Under the pieces are notes generated by a model. That model saw only the letters and a list, made by a program, of their open reading frames with translations. It had not been told where the DNA came from and made no database searches. A stretch of DNA of 64,000 bases from an uncultured Marinococcus sp. (GTDB lineage Bacteria > Bacillota > Bacilli > Bacillales > Marinococcaceae). Shown here one piece after another: positions 18,619 to 28,789 of the stretch (position 1 is the stretch's first letter; each line of letters begins with the position of its first letter). Location: contig NZ_CANLSU010000001.1 of the NCBI RefSeq assembly GCF_947493875.1, positions 62,001 through 126,000 of the forward strand, written 5' to 3'. Position numbers and translations under genes: made by a program.

Positions 18619-18650
18619 AAAGCGATCTATATTGAAAAGGGGTATAAATC

Positions 18651-18914
18651 ATGCAGGAAAAAACATTTACTATTACAAACGAAACAGGAATCCACGCGCG
18701 TCCGGCGACGCAGCTCGTAAACAAAGCCGGCCAGTTTTCTTCAGATATTTCTTTAGAATACAACGGCAAATCCGTAAACCTGAAATCGATCATGGGCGTT
18801 ATGTCTCTCGGCGTTGGAAAAGGATCCGAAGTAACGGTTAAAATTGAAGGTAATGACGAAGAAGATGCCATGGAAGCAGTGGATCAAGTGATTAAAGAAG
18901 GGCTTGGGGAATAA
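18651..18914 (+). CDS. ptsH: Phosphocarrier protein HPr
   Basis: HPr passes phosphate from enzyme I to the sugar-specific EIIA proteins of the PTS. When phosphorylated at serine, it acts as the CcpA corepressor in Bacillota. The 87-residue protein has the catalytic His15 in TGIHARPA and regulatory Ser46 in LKSIMGVM, both at the exact family positions. ptsI overlaps its stop codon by one base. In B. subtilis ptsHI follows ptsG at a different locus; here it stands alone with its own two promoters between sdhB and murI, the position of gerE-ysmA-ysmB. Confidence 0.98.
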   Translation: MQEKTFTITNETGIHARPATQLVNKAGQFSSDISLEYNGKSVNLKSIMGVMSLGVGKGSEVTVKIEGNDEEDAMEAVDQVIKEGLGE

Positions 18915-20635
18915 TGAGTGCCAGCCTGACCGGAATTGCTGCCTCAAAAGGAATAGCAATTGCAAAAGCTTTCCTTTTGGAACAACCGGAATTGGATGTA
19001 AGTAAAAAACCGGTGGATAACGCCCAGGACGAAATCACAAGATTTAAAGAAGCAGTCCAGGAGTCCAAGCAGGAGCTTCAGGTTATTAAAGAAAAAACAC
19101 TTCAGGACATGGGAGAAGACCAGGCTGAGATTTTTTCTGCACATATGCTCGTACTGGAAGACCCTGAGATTATGGACGGTGTCTCCAGTAAAATTACGGA
19201 GGAGAGTGCCAATGCAGAATATGCTCTCAGTGAAGTAGCGAACATGTATGTAGATATGTTTGAGAACATGGATAATGAATACATGAAAGAACGTGCTGCG
19301 GACATCCGGGACGTATCCAAGCGTGTACTCATGCATTTGTTTGGACTCGAAAATACCAGTCTGGCAACGATTGATCAGGAAGTTATCGTTATTGCTGATG
19401 ATCTGACCCCTTCTGATACTGCTCAACTCAATGAATATGTGAAGGGCTTTGCTACAGACATCGGCGGTCGTACTTCCCATTCTGCGATTATGGCCAGATC
19501 GATGGAAATTCCAGCTGTAGTGGGAACGAAAGAAGCAACAGACACGATTAATCAGGACGATCTTTTAATTGTTGACGGCCTTGAGGGCCGGGTGGTCATC
19601 AACCCAAGTGATGATGAAGTGCAGGAGTATAAAGAGAAGCTGGAGCAGTTTAACCGCCAGAAAGAAGAATGGGCAAAGCTGGTCAATGAACCAACAAAAA
19701 CAGAAGATGGTCATACGGTGGAATTAGCGGCTAACATTGGCACCCCGAATGACCTCGACGGTGTTTTATCCAACGGTGCTGAAGGCATCGGTTTGTACCG
19801 GACAGAGTTTTTGTATATGGGCAGAAACGAGCTTCCTTCCGAAGAAGAGCAGTTTGAAGCTTATAAAGAAGTGCTTGAGCGTATGGAAGGAAAGCCAGTC
19901 GTTATACGTACGCTTGATATCGGCGGTGACAAGGAGCTTCCTTATCTGGACCTGCCAAAGGAAATGAACCCGTTTCTCGGCTTTCGTGCGATCCGGCTCT
20001 GTCTCGAAGAGAAGGATATGTTCCGCACGCAGCTCCGTGCCCTGCTGAGGGCCAGCTCTTTTGGGAAATTAAAAATTATGTTCCCGATGGTGGCAACAGT
20101 AGAAGAAGTGCGTGAAGCAAAATCGATGCTTGCAGAAGCTAAGAAAGAACTGCAGGATGAAAACATCGAGGTTTCCGGGGATATTGAAGTGGGGATTATG
20201 GTAGAGATCCCTTCCACAGCAGCAGCAGCAGAGATTTTTGCTAAAGAAGTGGATTTCTTCAGTATTGGGACAAATGACTTGATCCAATACACTCTGGCTG
20301 CAGACCGGATGAGCGAAAAAGTAGCTCATTTGTATCAGCCTTATCACCCGGCGATTCTTCGTTTAGTTAAAAATGTGATCGATGCCGCTCATAAAGAAGG
20401 CAAATGGGCAGGCATGTGCGGCGAAATGGCCGGCGAGCCTGTAGCGGTCCCTCTTCTTCTGGGACTCGGATTGGATGAATTCAGCATGAGTGCCACCTCG
20501 GTACTTCCAGCAAGAACCCAGCTCCGCTCGTTGAAAAAAACGGACGCAGAGGGTCTTGTAGAGGAAGCAATGAAATGTTCTACAGCAGATGAAATTGCTG
20601 AACTTGTTGAAAACAGAGGCTTTGTCATTCAATAA
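18914..20635 (+). CDS. ptsI: Phosphoenolpyruvate-protein phosphotransferase (enzyme I)
   Basis: Enzyme I takes phosphate from PEP onto a histidine and donates it to HPr. The 573-residue length is standard. The phosphohistidine lies in [20 protein letters not shown] (about residue 190), within the N-terminal swivel and HPr-binding half. The C-terminal TIM barrel that binds PEP contains [13 protein letters not shown], the [15 protein letters not shown] signature and the catalytic cysteine in GMCGEMAG. It overlaps ptsH by one base and ends in a very strong terminator. Confidence 0.98.
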   Translation: MSASLTGIAASKGIAIAKAFLLEQPELDVSKKPVDNAQDEITRFKEAVQESKQELQVIKEKTLQDMGEDQAEIFSAHMLVLEDPEIMDGVSSKITEESANAEYALSEVANMYVDMFENMDNEYMKERAADIRDVSKRVLMHLFGLENTSLATIDQEVIVIADDLTPSDTAQLNEYVKGFATDIGGRTSHSAIMARSMEIPAVVGTKEATDTINQDDLLIVDGLEGRVVINPSDDEVQEYKEKLEQFNRQKEEWAKLVNEPTKTEDGHTVELAANIGTPNDLDGVLSNGAEGIGLYRTEFLYMGRNELPSEEEQFEAYKEVLERMEGKPVVIRTLDIGGDKELPYLDLPKEMNPFLGFRAIRLCLEEKDMFRTQLRALLRASSFGKLKIMFPMVATVEEVREAKSMLAEAKKELQDENIEVSGDIEVGIMVEIPSTAAAAEIFAKEVDFFSIGTNDLIQYTLAADRMSEKVAHLYQPYHPAILRLVKNVIDAAHKEGKWAGMCGEMAGEPVAVPLLLGLGLDEFSMSATSVLPARTQLRSLKKTDAEGLVEEAMKCSTADEIAELVENRGFVIQ

Positions 20636-20652
20636 ACTGAAAGCAGGAAAAC

Positions 20653-20692
20653 AAAAAGCCTGGAACCGTTGGTAGGTTCCAGGCTTTTTTGT
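20653..20692 (+). terminator. Rho-independent terminator of ptsHI
   Basis: AAAAAGCCTGGAACC pairs perfectly with GGTTCCAGGCTTTTT around GTTGGTA. Confidence 0.95.
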
Positions 20693-20867
20693 GGGTGATG
20701 AAACGTATATTTTCTTGTATACTGAAAAAGTTAATGTTCTTCAGCTGAAAAAGCTTTTGAACGGAATTTATAAAATTGTCAGCAGCTCCGGAACTGCACA
20801 GAAGATATCAGATAGTCTGTTTGGTTCCAACCCGGATAACAAGTTCTGAAAATGGAGAGAAGCAAAC

Positions 20868-21737
20868 ATGAAACAACCTATTGGCGTTATCGATTCAGGT
20901 CTTGGAGGCCTTACTGTGGCCCGCGAAATTTTAAGGCAGCTTCCGAAAGAAGAAATGATATACATAGGGGATACTGCGAGGTGTCCATACGGGCCCCGTC
21001 CGATTGAGGAAGTAAGGGAGTTTACCTGGCAGATGATTGCAAGGCTGCAGTCTGAAAATATCAAAATGCTTGTGATTGCGTGCAACACAGCAACAGCTGT
21101 AGTGCTTGAGGAAGTAAAGCAAATTTTGGATATTCCAGTCGTAGGGGTGATTACACCCGGGGCTATATCAGCGTTGAAGGTCACCAAAACAGATCAGGTG
21201 GCCGTGATTGGAACCAGCGGCACTGTAAAAAGCGGTGCCTATGAGCGGGCGTTAAAATCTATTAATGAAGATGTGGAAGTTACGTCACTTGCCTGTGTAC
21301 CGTTCGTTCCGCTCGTGGAGCAGGGACAGTGCGGGGGCAGAGCTGTTCTTGATATTGTAAAGCAGACGCTGCGGCCGCTAAAGTACGCTTCGTATGATAC
21401 GCTGATTTTAGGGTGTACTCATTATCCGCTGCTCGAAGGTGTGATTCAGGAGGCAGTGGGTCCGGACATTCAGTTAATCTCCTCTGGTGATGAAACAGCC
21501 AGGGAAGTAAGCACACTGCTTAATTATCATGAAACGTTAAATACGGGAGAAATCCCTCCGTTTCACAGGTTTTACACTACCGGGCCCGAAAAAGAATTTC
21601 GGAGCATAGCAAACCAATGGATGGATCAGCAGATAGAACATGTAGTATCTATTCGACTTGATAGTGACGACCGGTTTGCCGGGAGTGAAAAGAAAGGAAG
21701 ATTACATGAATCGATTGGACGGAAGGGAATGGAATGA
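20868..21737 (+). CDS. murI: Glutamate racemase
   Basis: MurI (RacE) makes D-glutamate for peptidoglycan without a cofactor, using two cysteines. They are visible as Cys72 in VIACNTATA and the later one in LGCTHYPLL. The N-terminus [17 protein letters not shown] is typical. At 289 residues it is about 20 longer than usual: a basic tail (ending near [13 protein letters not shown]) runs 32 bases into rph in another frame. The start ATG follows GGAGAG. In B. subtilis racE is followed by gerM before rph; gerM is missing here. Confidence 0.96.
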   Translation: MKQPIGVIDSGLGGLTVAREILRQLPKEEMIYIGDTARCPYGPRPIEEVREFTWQMIARLQSENIKMLVIACNTATAVVLEEVKQILDIPVVGVITPGAISALKVTKTDQVAVIGTSGTVKSGAYERALKSINEDVEVTSLACVPFVPLVEQGQCGGRAVLDIVKQTLRPLKYASYDTLILGCTHYPLLEGVIQEAVGPDIQLISSGDETAREVSTLLNYHETLNTGEIPPFHRFYTTGPEKEFRSIANQWMDQQIEHVVSIRLDSDDRFAGSEKKGRLHESIGRKGME

Positions 21738-22482
21738 GCTTCGTTCTATTCAAATTGAAACAGATTATTTAAAGCATCCGGAGGGTTCGGTACTGATATC
21801 CTTCGGTGACACAAAAGTAATTTGTACAGCGAGTATTGAAGAGCGTGTCCCACCTTTTATGCGTGGGGAAAAGAGGGGTTGGATCGCAGCCGAATACTCG
21901 ATGCTCCCAAGAGCAACAGAAACCCGTAATATCCGGGAAGCGGCCCGGGGCAAGCTTACCGGAAGAACGATGGAAATCCAGCGCTTAATCGGACGGGCTC
22001 TTCGGGCGGTAGTGGATCTGAAGCTCCTGGGAGAGCGGACCATCTGGATTGACTGCGACGTGATTCAGGCAGACGGGGGAACGCGTACAGCTTCAGTAAC
22101 AGGGGCTTTTATTGCTCTTGCTATGGCTGTGCAGTCCTACCATGAGAAGGGAAAATTTAAAGGCTTCCCTATTACGGATTACTTAGCAGCTGTTTCCGTA
22201 GGCCTTAACGCTGACCAGGAAACCATCCTCGACCTTGCCTATGCAGAAGATTCTCAGGCAAATGTGGATATGAATGTAGTAATGACGGGAAAAGGCGAAT
22301 ATGTAGAAGTACAGGGCACAGGCGAAGAAGCTTCATACACAAGAGGACAGCTAAGTAGCATGCTTGACTCTGCAGAGGCGGGGATGCATGAAATCATTCA
22401 GCTTCAAAAGCAGGTTATCGGGCCTGCGGCTGCTTCTATTCAGGAGAACTTTTCAAATGACAGCAGCGGAAGGGAGTTATAA
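21706..22482 (+). CDS. rph: Ribonuclease PH
   Basis: RNase PH trims tRNA 3' ends with phosphate as the nucleophile. The product of 258 residues contains the family signatures [33 protein letters not shown] (with G-to-T at the first position of the SGRT stretch) and [18 protein letters not shown]. The ATG chosen follows AAAGGAAG and gives [13 protein letters not shown], matching the family N-terminus. The frame is open 48 bases further upstream inside murI. It overlaps rdgB by one base. Confidence 0.97.
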   Translation: MNRLDGREWNELRSIQIETDYLKHPEGSVLISFGDTKVICTASIEERVPPFMRGEKRGWIAAEYSMLPRATETRNIREAARGKLTGRTMEIQRLIGRALRAVVDLKLLGERTIWIDCDVIQADGGTRTASVTGAFIALAMAVQSYHEKGKFKGFPITDYLAAVSVGLNADQETILDLAYAEDSQANVDMNVVMTGKGEYVEVQGTGEEASYTRGQLSSMLDSAEAGMHEIIQLQKQVIGPAAASIQENFSNDSSGREL

Positions 22483-23078
22483 TGAAAACGGTAGTAATAG
22501 CTACAAAGAATGCGGGAAAAGTAAAAGAGTTTGAACAAATGTTTGGCAGTGAGTATAAAGTGGAATCGTTACTGGAGAAAAATATTGATGATATTCCAGA
22601 AACCGGCGCCACCTTTGAAGAAAATGCCATTATTAAAGCAGAGGCTGTAAGAGATCAACTCAACTGCACGGTGGTTGCAGACGATTCCGGGCTGGAGATT
22701 GACGCCTTAGACGGGCGCCCGGGTGTTTACTCCGCACGTTTTGCGGGAGAAGATAAAGATGATGAAGCAAATATAGAGAAAGTGTTACATGAAATGAAGC
22801 AGGTGCCCCGCGGCGGTCGCAGTGCCCGTTTTGTGTGTGTACTGGCTGTGGCGTTTCCGGATGGCAGCGTTCATACATTTACGGGAACATGTGAAGGGGA
22901 AATAGCAGAAGCGAAAGCTGGAGATAACGGATTTGGCTACGATCCCGTCTTTTATCTGCCGGATTACGAAAAAACGATGGCGGAGCTGACCGCAGAAGAA
23001 AAGCACCGCATCAGCCATCGGGGCAAGGCGCTTGAAAGATTGCGCGTCCAGGGACAAAATCTTCTGCAGGACGACTGA
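22482..23078 (+). CDS. rdgB: XTP/dITP diphosphatase (RdgB/HAM1 family)
   Basis: This 198-residue enzyme hydrolyses non-canonical purine triphosphates (dITP, XTP) to monophosphates and keeps them out of DNA and RNA. The family markers are visible: the N-terminal TKNAGKVKEFEQMF, the catalytic/metal region ADDSGLEIDALDGRPGVYSA with the key aspartates, and GFGYDPVFYLPDY. It is translationally coupled to rph, as with ysnA in B. subtilis. Confidence 0.96.
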   Translation: MKTVVIATKNAGKVKEFEQMFGSEYKVESLLEKNIDDIPETGATFEENAIIKAEAVRDQLNCTVVADDSGLEIDALDGRPGVYSARFAGEDKDDEANIEKVLHEMKQVPRGGRSARFVCVLAVAFPDGSVHTFTGTCEGEIAEAKAGDNGFGYDPVFYLPDYEKTMAELTAEEKHRISHRGKALERLRVQGQNLLQDD

Positions 23079-23119
23079 AAATAATTTTTGCGAATCATAG
23101 AGAGTTGGAGGCAGAATGA

Positions 23120-23650
23120 ATGGACATTTTAGTAGTAAGCGACAATCATGGAAGTGAAGAAGTATTAAAGCAGGTGCTCGACCGTCATCAGGGCGGGGTA
23201 AGTGCTGTACTGCATTGCGGAGATTCGGAAGCCTCACCGGAAAATAATCTCCTGAACGATGTGCATATCGTTCAGGGAAATGTGGACAGTCCGGGAAACT
23301 TTCCTGATGAATTAACAGTAAACGTGGGCCATATAAAAACGTATCTTACTCACGGACATTTATATCAGGTGAAAACGTCTTATACTTCACTCTTTTCCAA
23401 GGCTGAAGAGATTAATGCAGACCTGGTTTGTTCCGGGCATACTCACGTAGCGGGAGCGTTTGAAGAGGACGGAACGATTTTTGTGAATCCAGGAAGCCTG
23501 CTGCTGCCGCAGGAGCGTCCTGAGCAGACCTATGCTATCGTAAATGTCTCTAACCAGGGCCAGTCGATCAACGTCCATTTTTATGAAAGAGAGTCAGGCA
23601 GCGAGCTTCTTGAACTTTCGCAAAGCTTTCCATTTCCAGAGGGAGAATAA
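23120..23650 (+). CDS. YfcE/YsnB-family metallophosphoesterase
   Basis: The 176-residue protein is a compact calcineurin-like phosphoesterase of the YfcE/MJ0936 type. The metal-binding motifs are DNHG at about residue 8, LHCGDSE, VQGNVD, THGHLY and CSGHTHVA. Family members hydrolyse phosphodiesters in vitro; the physiological substrate is unknown. It lies where B. subtilis has ysnB, directly after the dITPase gene. The ATG follows TTGGAGGCAGA. A 12-bp hairpin includes its stop codon in the loop. Confidence 0.88.
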   Translation: MDILVVSDNHGSEEVLKQVLDRHQGGVSAVLHCGDSEASPENNLLNDVHIVQGNVDSPGNFPDELTVNVGHIKTYLTHGHLYQVKTSYTSLFSKAEEINADLVCSGHTHVAGAFEEDGTIFVNPGSLLLPQERPEQTYAIVNVSNQGQSINVHFYERESGSELLELSQSFPFPEGE

Positions 23651-23664
23651 AATCCCTCTGGAAA
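23633..23664 (+). terminator. Hairpin over the phosphoesterase stop codon
   Basis: TTTCCAGAGGGA pairs perfectly with TCCCTCTGGAAA around an 8-base loop that contains the stop codon. It is followed by CCTTTATT rather than a clean T run, so termination may be partial. Confidence 0.6.
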
Positions 23665-23722
23665 CCTTTATTGACTTTTAGGAGAAAATATTTTAACATA
23701 ATGAATGTCGCAAAAAACAGAT

Positions 23723-23799
23723 GTCCCAGTAGCTCAGCTGGATAGAGCAACAGCCTTCTAAGCTGTAGGCCGCAGGTTCGAGTCCTGCCTGGGACACCA
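23723..23799 (+). tRNA. tRNA-Arg (anticodon UCU)
   Basis: A 77-base cloverleaf is visible. The acceptor stem GTCCCAG pairs with CTGGGAC, and CCA is encoded. The D arm contains AGCTCAGCTGGATAGAGC. The anticodon stem ACAGC/GCTGT closes the loop CTTCTAA with anticodon TCT, and the T arm is GCAGGTTCGAGTCCTGC. It reads AGA/AGG codons. Confidence 0.97.
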
Positions 23800-23820
23800 T
23801 TTCCTAATTAATAATATGCC

Positions 23821-23860
23821 AAGAGACAGAAGAGGATTTCCTCTCCTGTCTCTTTTTATT
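23821..23860 (+). terminator. Terminator after tRNA-Arg
   Basis: AGAGACAG-A-AGAGG pairs with CCTCT-C-CTGTCTCT around ATTT, followed by TTTTTATTTATTT. Confidence 0.88.
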
Positions 23861-24177
23861 TATTTCACCCATGCTGGAAGGGAAGGCGGGGCGAACCCAG
23901 AAAATGCTTCAGGGGGGCCTTTACTCCTGCTTTAAAAGAAATAATGTCAGGTTATATTGCAAGATCGTGGACAATAATTCTTATATCTGATGCAGAAGTA
24001 CAAATTATCTAAAAAGTTTCTGCAAAATGGTTGACCATAAACTGTATTCGGCGTAATATATACGTCAAACGTTAAAAATGTATTCAGAGAAAGAACATTT
24101 GCCTTTTGAGGGTGTACACGTTACCGTGTTCATTAAGAGGGCAGACGATAGATTGAAGGGACGCAGAGGTGATATCA
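23861..24177 (+). promoter_or_regulatory. ilvE upstream region with promoter
   Basis: This gap holds no gene that I can support. A good promoter, TTGACC with TAATAT 17 bases downstream (24031-24059), would give a leader of about 110 bases before ilvE. The leader has a small ACACG/CGTGT hairpin near 24115-24130 but no T-box or other riboswitch that I recognise. Confidence 0.6.
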
Positions 24178-25083
24178 GTGGCGGAACAATGGATATTTAT
24201 GGACGGAGAGTTCGTCAAAAAGGAAGATGCCAAAATCTCCGTATATGATCATGGTTTTTTATACGGTGACGGTGTTTTTGAAGGCATTCGCGTATATAAC
24301 GGAAATATTTACAAACTGGATGAACACCTCTTGCGTTTATATCACTCTGCAAAATCGATTATGCTTGATATCCCTCAATCGAAGGAAGATATGACGGAAA
24401 TTATCAGGCAGACATTGCAGAAAAATAAACTCGAAGATGCTTATATCCGGCTTGTTGTTTCAAGAGGTGTAGGGAATCTTGGCCTGGATCCGGCATCATG
24501 TGCAAACCCTTCTATTATAGTTATTGCAGAGGAGCTTGCAATCTATCCAAAGGAATTTTACGAGCATGGCCTCGAAATTGTGACAGTTGCTACCCGGCGG
24601 AACCGGCCGGATGTATTAAGCCCAAAAGTGAAATCATTAAATTATTTGAATAATATACTGGTGAAGATGGAAGCAAGCCTTGCAGGGGTCAGCGAAGCGT
24701 TAATGCTTAACGATCAGGGCTATGTGGCCGAAGGCTCCGCAGACAATATCTTTATTATTAGAAACGGTGTGCTGATGACACCGCCGGGTTACATTGGGGC
24801 TTTAGAGGGCATCACCCGGCAGGCGATTCTGGAAATGGCTGAGGATATGGGGTATGACGTGCGCGAAGAAGCGTTTACGAGACATGATGTCTATACCGCA
24901 GAAGAAGTGTTTCTGACCGGAACAGCTGCAGAAGTCATTGCTGTGGTAAAGGTAGATGGAAGAGTGATCGGCGATGGCCAGCCGGGAGAAGAGACAAACC
25001 GGCTTCTGCGTGCTTTCAGACAAAAGGTTGTGGAAGACGGAGTAAAAGTTTATTCAGACAATTCACGCATAGAGATTGGCTAA
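24178..25083 (+). CDS. ilvE: Branched-chain amino acid aminotransferase
   Basis: IlvE is a PLP class IV aminotransferase that interconverts the 2-keto acids with Val, Leu and Ile. The 301-residue protein shows the family start MDGEFVKKEDAKISVYDHGF, then LYGDGVFEGIRVYNG. The PLP lysine is in KVKSLNYLNN, and the cofactor-phosphate region is in ALEGITRQAILEMAE. The GTG chosen lies 5 bases after AGAGGTGAT; an in-frame GTG three codons upstream is within that site. It has its own promoter and lies just before the T-box-controlled ilv-leu operon. A fortuitous role as D-amino-acid aminotransferase is possible but less likely given the context. Confidence 0.93.
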   Translation: MAEQWIFMDGEFVKKEDAKISVYDHGFLYGDGVFEGIRVYNGNIYKLDEHLLRLYHSAKSIMLDIPQSKEDMTEIIRQTLQKNKLEDAYIRLVVSRGVGNLGLDPASCANPSIIVIAEELAIYPKEFYEHGLEIVTVATRRNRPDVLSPKVKSLNYLNNILVKMEASLAGVSEALMLNDQGYVAEGSADNIFIIRNGVLMTPPGYIGALEGITRQAILEMAEDMGYDVREEAFTRHDVYTAEEVFLTGTAAEVIAVVKVDGRVIGDGQPGEETNRLLRAFRQKVVEDGVKVYSDNSRIEIG

Positions 25084-25104
25084 TTGCCTGATTACATGTA
25101 CAAT
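25076..25104 (+). promoter_or_regulatory. Promoter of the ilv-leu operon
   Basis: TTGGCT and TACAAT are 17 bases apart, the -35 overlapping the ilvE stop codon; an overlapping TATAAT follows at 25104. Confidence 0.5.
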
Positions 25105-25129
25105 ATAATTAAATAGTATTGATAAATCG

Positions 25130-25418
25130 ACGACAGGGACCAGTAAATAACAGATTTTCCTTCACAGAGAGCTGCCGCAGCTGAAAGAGCAGCAGGAAAT
25201 CGTATTGAACTCCCCCTTGAGAGCCTCCCTGAACCCAAGTAAGGAAGGCCGGATGCCTACACGGCCTCCGTTATGGCAAACCGAACCGCAAAAACGGTTC
25301 TTAAGGCAATAAGTGCGAGCTTATTGTAAAAAAGGGTGGTACCGTGAAAAGCAGACGTCTTTTCGCCCCTTTAGAGCAGCAGCAGCTGTCTATTGGAGGT
25401 GAAAGGGCGTTTTTTATT
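25130..25418 (+). promoter_or_regulatory. T-box leader (tRNA-Leu responsive) of ilvBNC-leuABCD
   Basis: The T-box core AGGGTGGTACCGTG lies at 25333-25346. The downstream terminator pairs CGCCCCTTT (25364) with AAAGGGCG (25402) and ends in six T. Stem I begins with ACAGGGACCAGTAA near 25133, whose AGGG can pair with CCCCT after the codon CTC at 25210-25212. That codon specifies leucine and is the same specifier used by the B. subtilis ilv-leu leader. The operon is therefore induced when tRNA-Leu is uncharged. Confidence 0.92.
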
Positions 25419-25507
25419 ATCCGGAGAAGTCCTTTTTAAGGGTGGCGGCATGGCATTGACGCAGGCGTGGAGAAAAAAGTAATTTGAGTATAAAAGGAGG
25501 AGCGAGT

Positions 25508-27235
25508 ATGAACACAAGAGTGAGAGAAGTAAAAGGGCGTGAATTGAAAGACGAAAACCAGGAAATGAGTGGCTCAAGCATGCTGATCCAGGCTTTGGCC
25601 CGGGAAAATGTAGATACCATTTTCGGCTATCCCGGCGGAGCTATTCTTCCAACGTATGATGAAATCTACCGTACCGGTATCCGCCATATCCTCTCCCGGC
25701 ATGAGCAGGGCGCTATTCATGCAGCAGAGGGGTACGCAAGAGTTTCAGGGAAGCCCGGTGTGTGTGTAGTAACATCAGGCCCTGGAGCTACAAATGTGGT
25801 AACCGGCATTGCCGACGCCATGATTGACTCTCTTCCTCTTGTGGTTGTGACCGGCCAGGTGGCAACATCGGTAATCGGTACGGATGCTTTCCAGGAAGCG
25901 GATATTCTGGGTATCACGATGCCGATCACAAAGCACAATTTTCAGGCACGGTCGGTGGAGGACCTTCCGCGAATCATCCGGGAAGCATTCCATATTGCCA
26001 CTACCGGACGTCCGGGACCGGTCGTAATTGACCTTCCTAAAGACGTATCCATTGCCTCCGGGATGTTTCATTACGATGATGAGCCGAACCTTCCCGGATA
26101 TCAGCCGACATATACGCCAAACAAGCTTCAGATCCGCAAGCTTGCTGAAGCGGTAACGAAAGCGAAGCGCCCGGTTATTCTGTCAGGAGCAGGCATTCTG
26201 CATGCCGGCGCTTCTCCGGAACTGCTTGAATTTGTCGAACAGCAGCAGATCCCGGTTGCTTCCACACTTCTTGGGCTTGGCGGGTTTCCCGGCACTCATG
26301 AACTGGCACTCGGCATGGCGGGTATGCATGGGACGTACGCAGCCAATATGGCCCTCCATGAAGCCGACCTGCTTATCAATATAGGCGCCCGCTTCGACGA
26401 CCGTGTCACCGGTAATTTGGAACACTTTGCCCCGCAGGCAACAGTTGCCCATATTGACGTTGATCCGGCAGAAATCGGTAAAATCATTGAAACGCATATT
26501 CCGGTTGTGGGAGACGCCAAAGAAGCATTGCGCCTGTTAAACGAAGTGAATCCAAAGCCGGGCGAAAGCGTGCGCTGGAGAATGAAAGTGGACGAATGGC
26601 AGCAGGAGTTTCCGCTCTGGTACAAGGAAGGCTCTGAGTATATTAAACCGCAGAAGCTTACAGAGCTTGTTTACGAAAAAACCAACGGGGAAGCAATTAT
26701 CACGACAGATGTCGGCCAGCACCAAATGTGGGCTGCCCAGTACTACAAATTCGATCATCCGAACGCCTGGGTGACAAGCGGCGGTCTAGGAACGATGGGC
26801 TTTGGTTTTCCGGCTGCTATCGGTGCCCAGTTTGCCGAACCGGATCGTCAGGTAGTGGCTATTCTTGGAGATGCCGGCTTCCAGATGACAATGCAGGAGC
26901 TTTCCATCCTGCAGGAGCTGAATCTTCCGGTGAAGGTGCTTCTGGTCAACAACGCATCGCTCGGCATGGTCCGCCAGTGGCAGCAGCTCTTCTATGAAGA
27001 GCGGTATTCCAACTCCCTGTTTCCAATCCAGCCGGATTTCGTGAAGATGGCGGAAGCGTATGATATTAAAGGGTATAAAATTACCGACGAAAATGAAGTG
27101 GCAGGAGTGCTTGAAGAAGCATTCAACTACAACGGACCGGTGCTTATCGACTGCAGAGTACACGAAGAAGAAAACGTGTATCCGATGATCGCTCCCGGAC
27201 AGGGGCACCATCAAATGGAAGGAGTGAAACCATGA
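25508..27235 (+). CDS. ilvB: Acetolactate synthase large subunit
   Basis: IlvB condenses pyruvate with pyruvate or 2-ketobutyrate in the first common step of Val/Leu/Ile synthesis, using TPP and FAD. The 575-residue protein has the N-terminal TPP-pyrimidine domain ([16 protein letters not shown], with the catalytic glutamate in [19 protein letters not shown]-like sequence), the central FAD/TH3 domain, and the C-terminal TPP-diphosphate domain ([14 protein letters not shown]...[12 protein letters not shown]). The ATG follows AAAGGAGGAGCGAGT; the longer in-frame start overlaps that site. ilvN overlaps by four bases. Confidence 0.97.
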   Translation: MNTRVREVKGRELKDENQEMSGSSMLIQALARENVDTIFGYPGGAILPTYDEIYRTGIRHILSRHEQGAIHAAEGYARVSGKPGVCVVTSGPGATNVVTGIADAMIDSLPLVVVTGQVATSVIGTDAFQEADILGITMPITKHNFQARSVEDLPRIIREAFHIATTGRPGPVVIDLPKDVSIASGMFHYDDEPNLPGYQPTYTPNKLQIRKLAEAVTKAKRPVILSGAGILHAGASPELLEFVEQQQIPVASTLLGLGGFPGTHELALGMAGMHGTYAANMALHEADLLINIGARFDDRVTGNLEHFAPQATVAHIDVDPAEIGKIIETHIPVVGDAKEALRLLNEVNPKPGESVRWRMKVDEWQQEFPLWYKEGSEYIKPQKLTELVYEKTNGEAIITTDVGQHQMWAAQYYKFDHPNAWVTSGGLGTMGFGFPAAIGAQFAEPDRQVVAILGDAGFQMTMQELSILQELNLPVKVLLVNNASLGMVRQWQQLFYEERYSNSLFPIQPDFVKMAEAYDIKGYKITDENEVAGVLEEAFNYNGPVLIDCRVHEEENVYPMIAPGQGHHQMEGVKP

Positions 27236-27750
27236 GGCGGACCATTACAGCGACAGTAAACAACACAACAGGAGTGATGAACCGCATTACCGGTCTCTTT
27301 GCCCGCCGTCATTTCAATATCGAAAGCATCACAGTCGGAATGACGGAAAACCCGGAAGTGTCTAGAATGACATTTGTGGTCAATGTGAGCGACCAGCGGG
27401 GGCTTGACCAGGTCATCAAGCAGCTGAATAAGCAGGTGGATGTATTAAAAGTCCGTGATATTACCGATGAAGCGATTGTAGCCAGAGAGCTTGCGATGAT
27501 TAAAGTCATGACAGGCTCCGGCCAGCGTGGAGAAATATCGGATTTAATTGCACCGTTCCGGGCTACAGTTATCGATGTGGGAAGAGAGAGTGTCACGATT
27601 CAAGTGACCGGAGACACACCAAAGGTGGAAGCACTCATCGATCTGTTAAGGCCTTACGGCATTAAAGAAATGGCCCGCACGGGTGTAACAGCCTTTCAAC
27701 GGGCAACGAAAAAAAGCAGTGATCAAACCAGGTATTCCATTATTAATTAA
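27232..27750 (+). CDS. ilvN: Acetolactate synthase small (regulatory) subunit
   Basis: IlvN (IlvH) binds valine and confers feedback inhibition on IlvB. The 172-residue protein has an N-terminal ACT domain ([20 protein letters not shown], then [12 protein letters not shown]) and the C-terminal ALS_ss domain. The start ATG overlaps the ilvB stop as ATGA, indicating translational coupling. Confidence 0.96.
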   Translation: MRRTITATVNNTTGVMNRITGLFARRHFNIESITVGMTENPEVSRMTFVVNVSDQRGLDQVIKQLNKQVDVLKVRDITDEAIVARELAMIKVMTGSGQRGEISDLIAPFRATVIDVGRESVTIQVTGDTPKVEALIDLLRPYGIKEMARTGVTAFQRATKKSSDQTRYSIIN

Positions 27751-27753
27751 TGA

Positions 27754-28785
<1,032 letters not shown>

Positions 28786-28789
28786 TGCT

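Noticed and set aside
24079-24095. CodY-box-like sequence near the ilvE start site
   Set aside because: Only about 9 of 15 consensus positions match, too weak to support.
25430-25455. Second T-box-like sequence (AAGGGTGGCGGCA) after the ilv terminator
   Set aside because: It lacks the GTACC core and a following terminator, so chance similarity is more likely than a tandem T-box.
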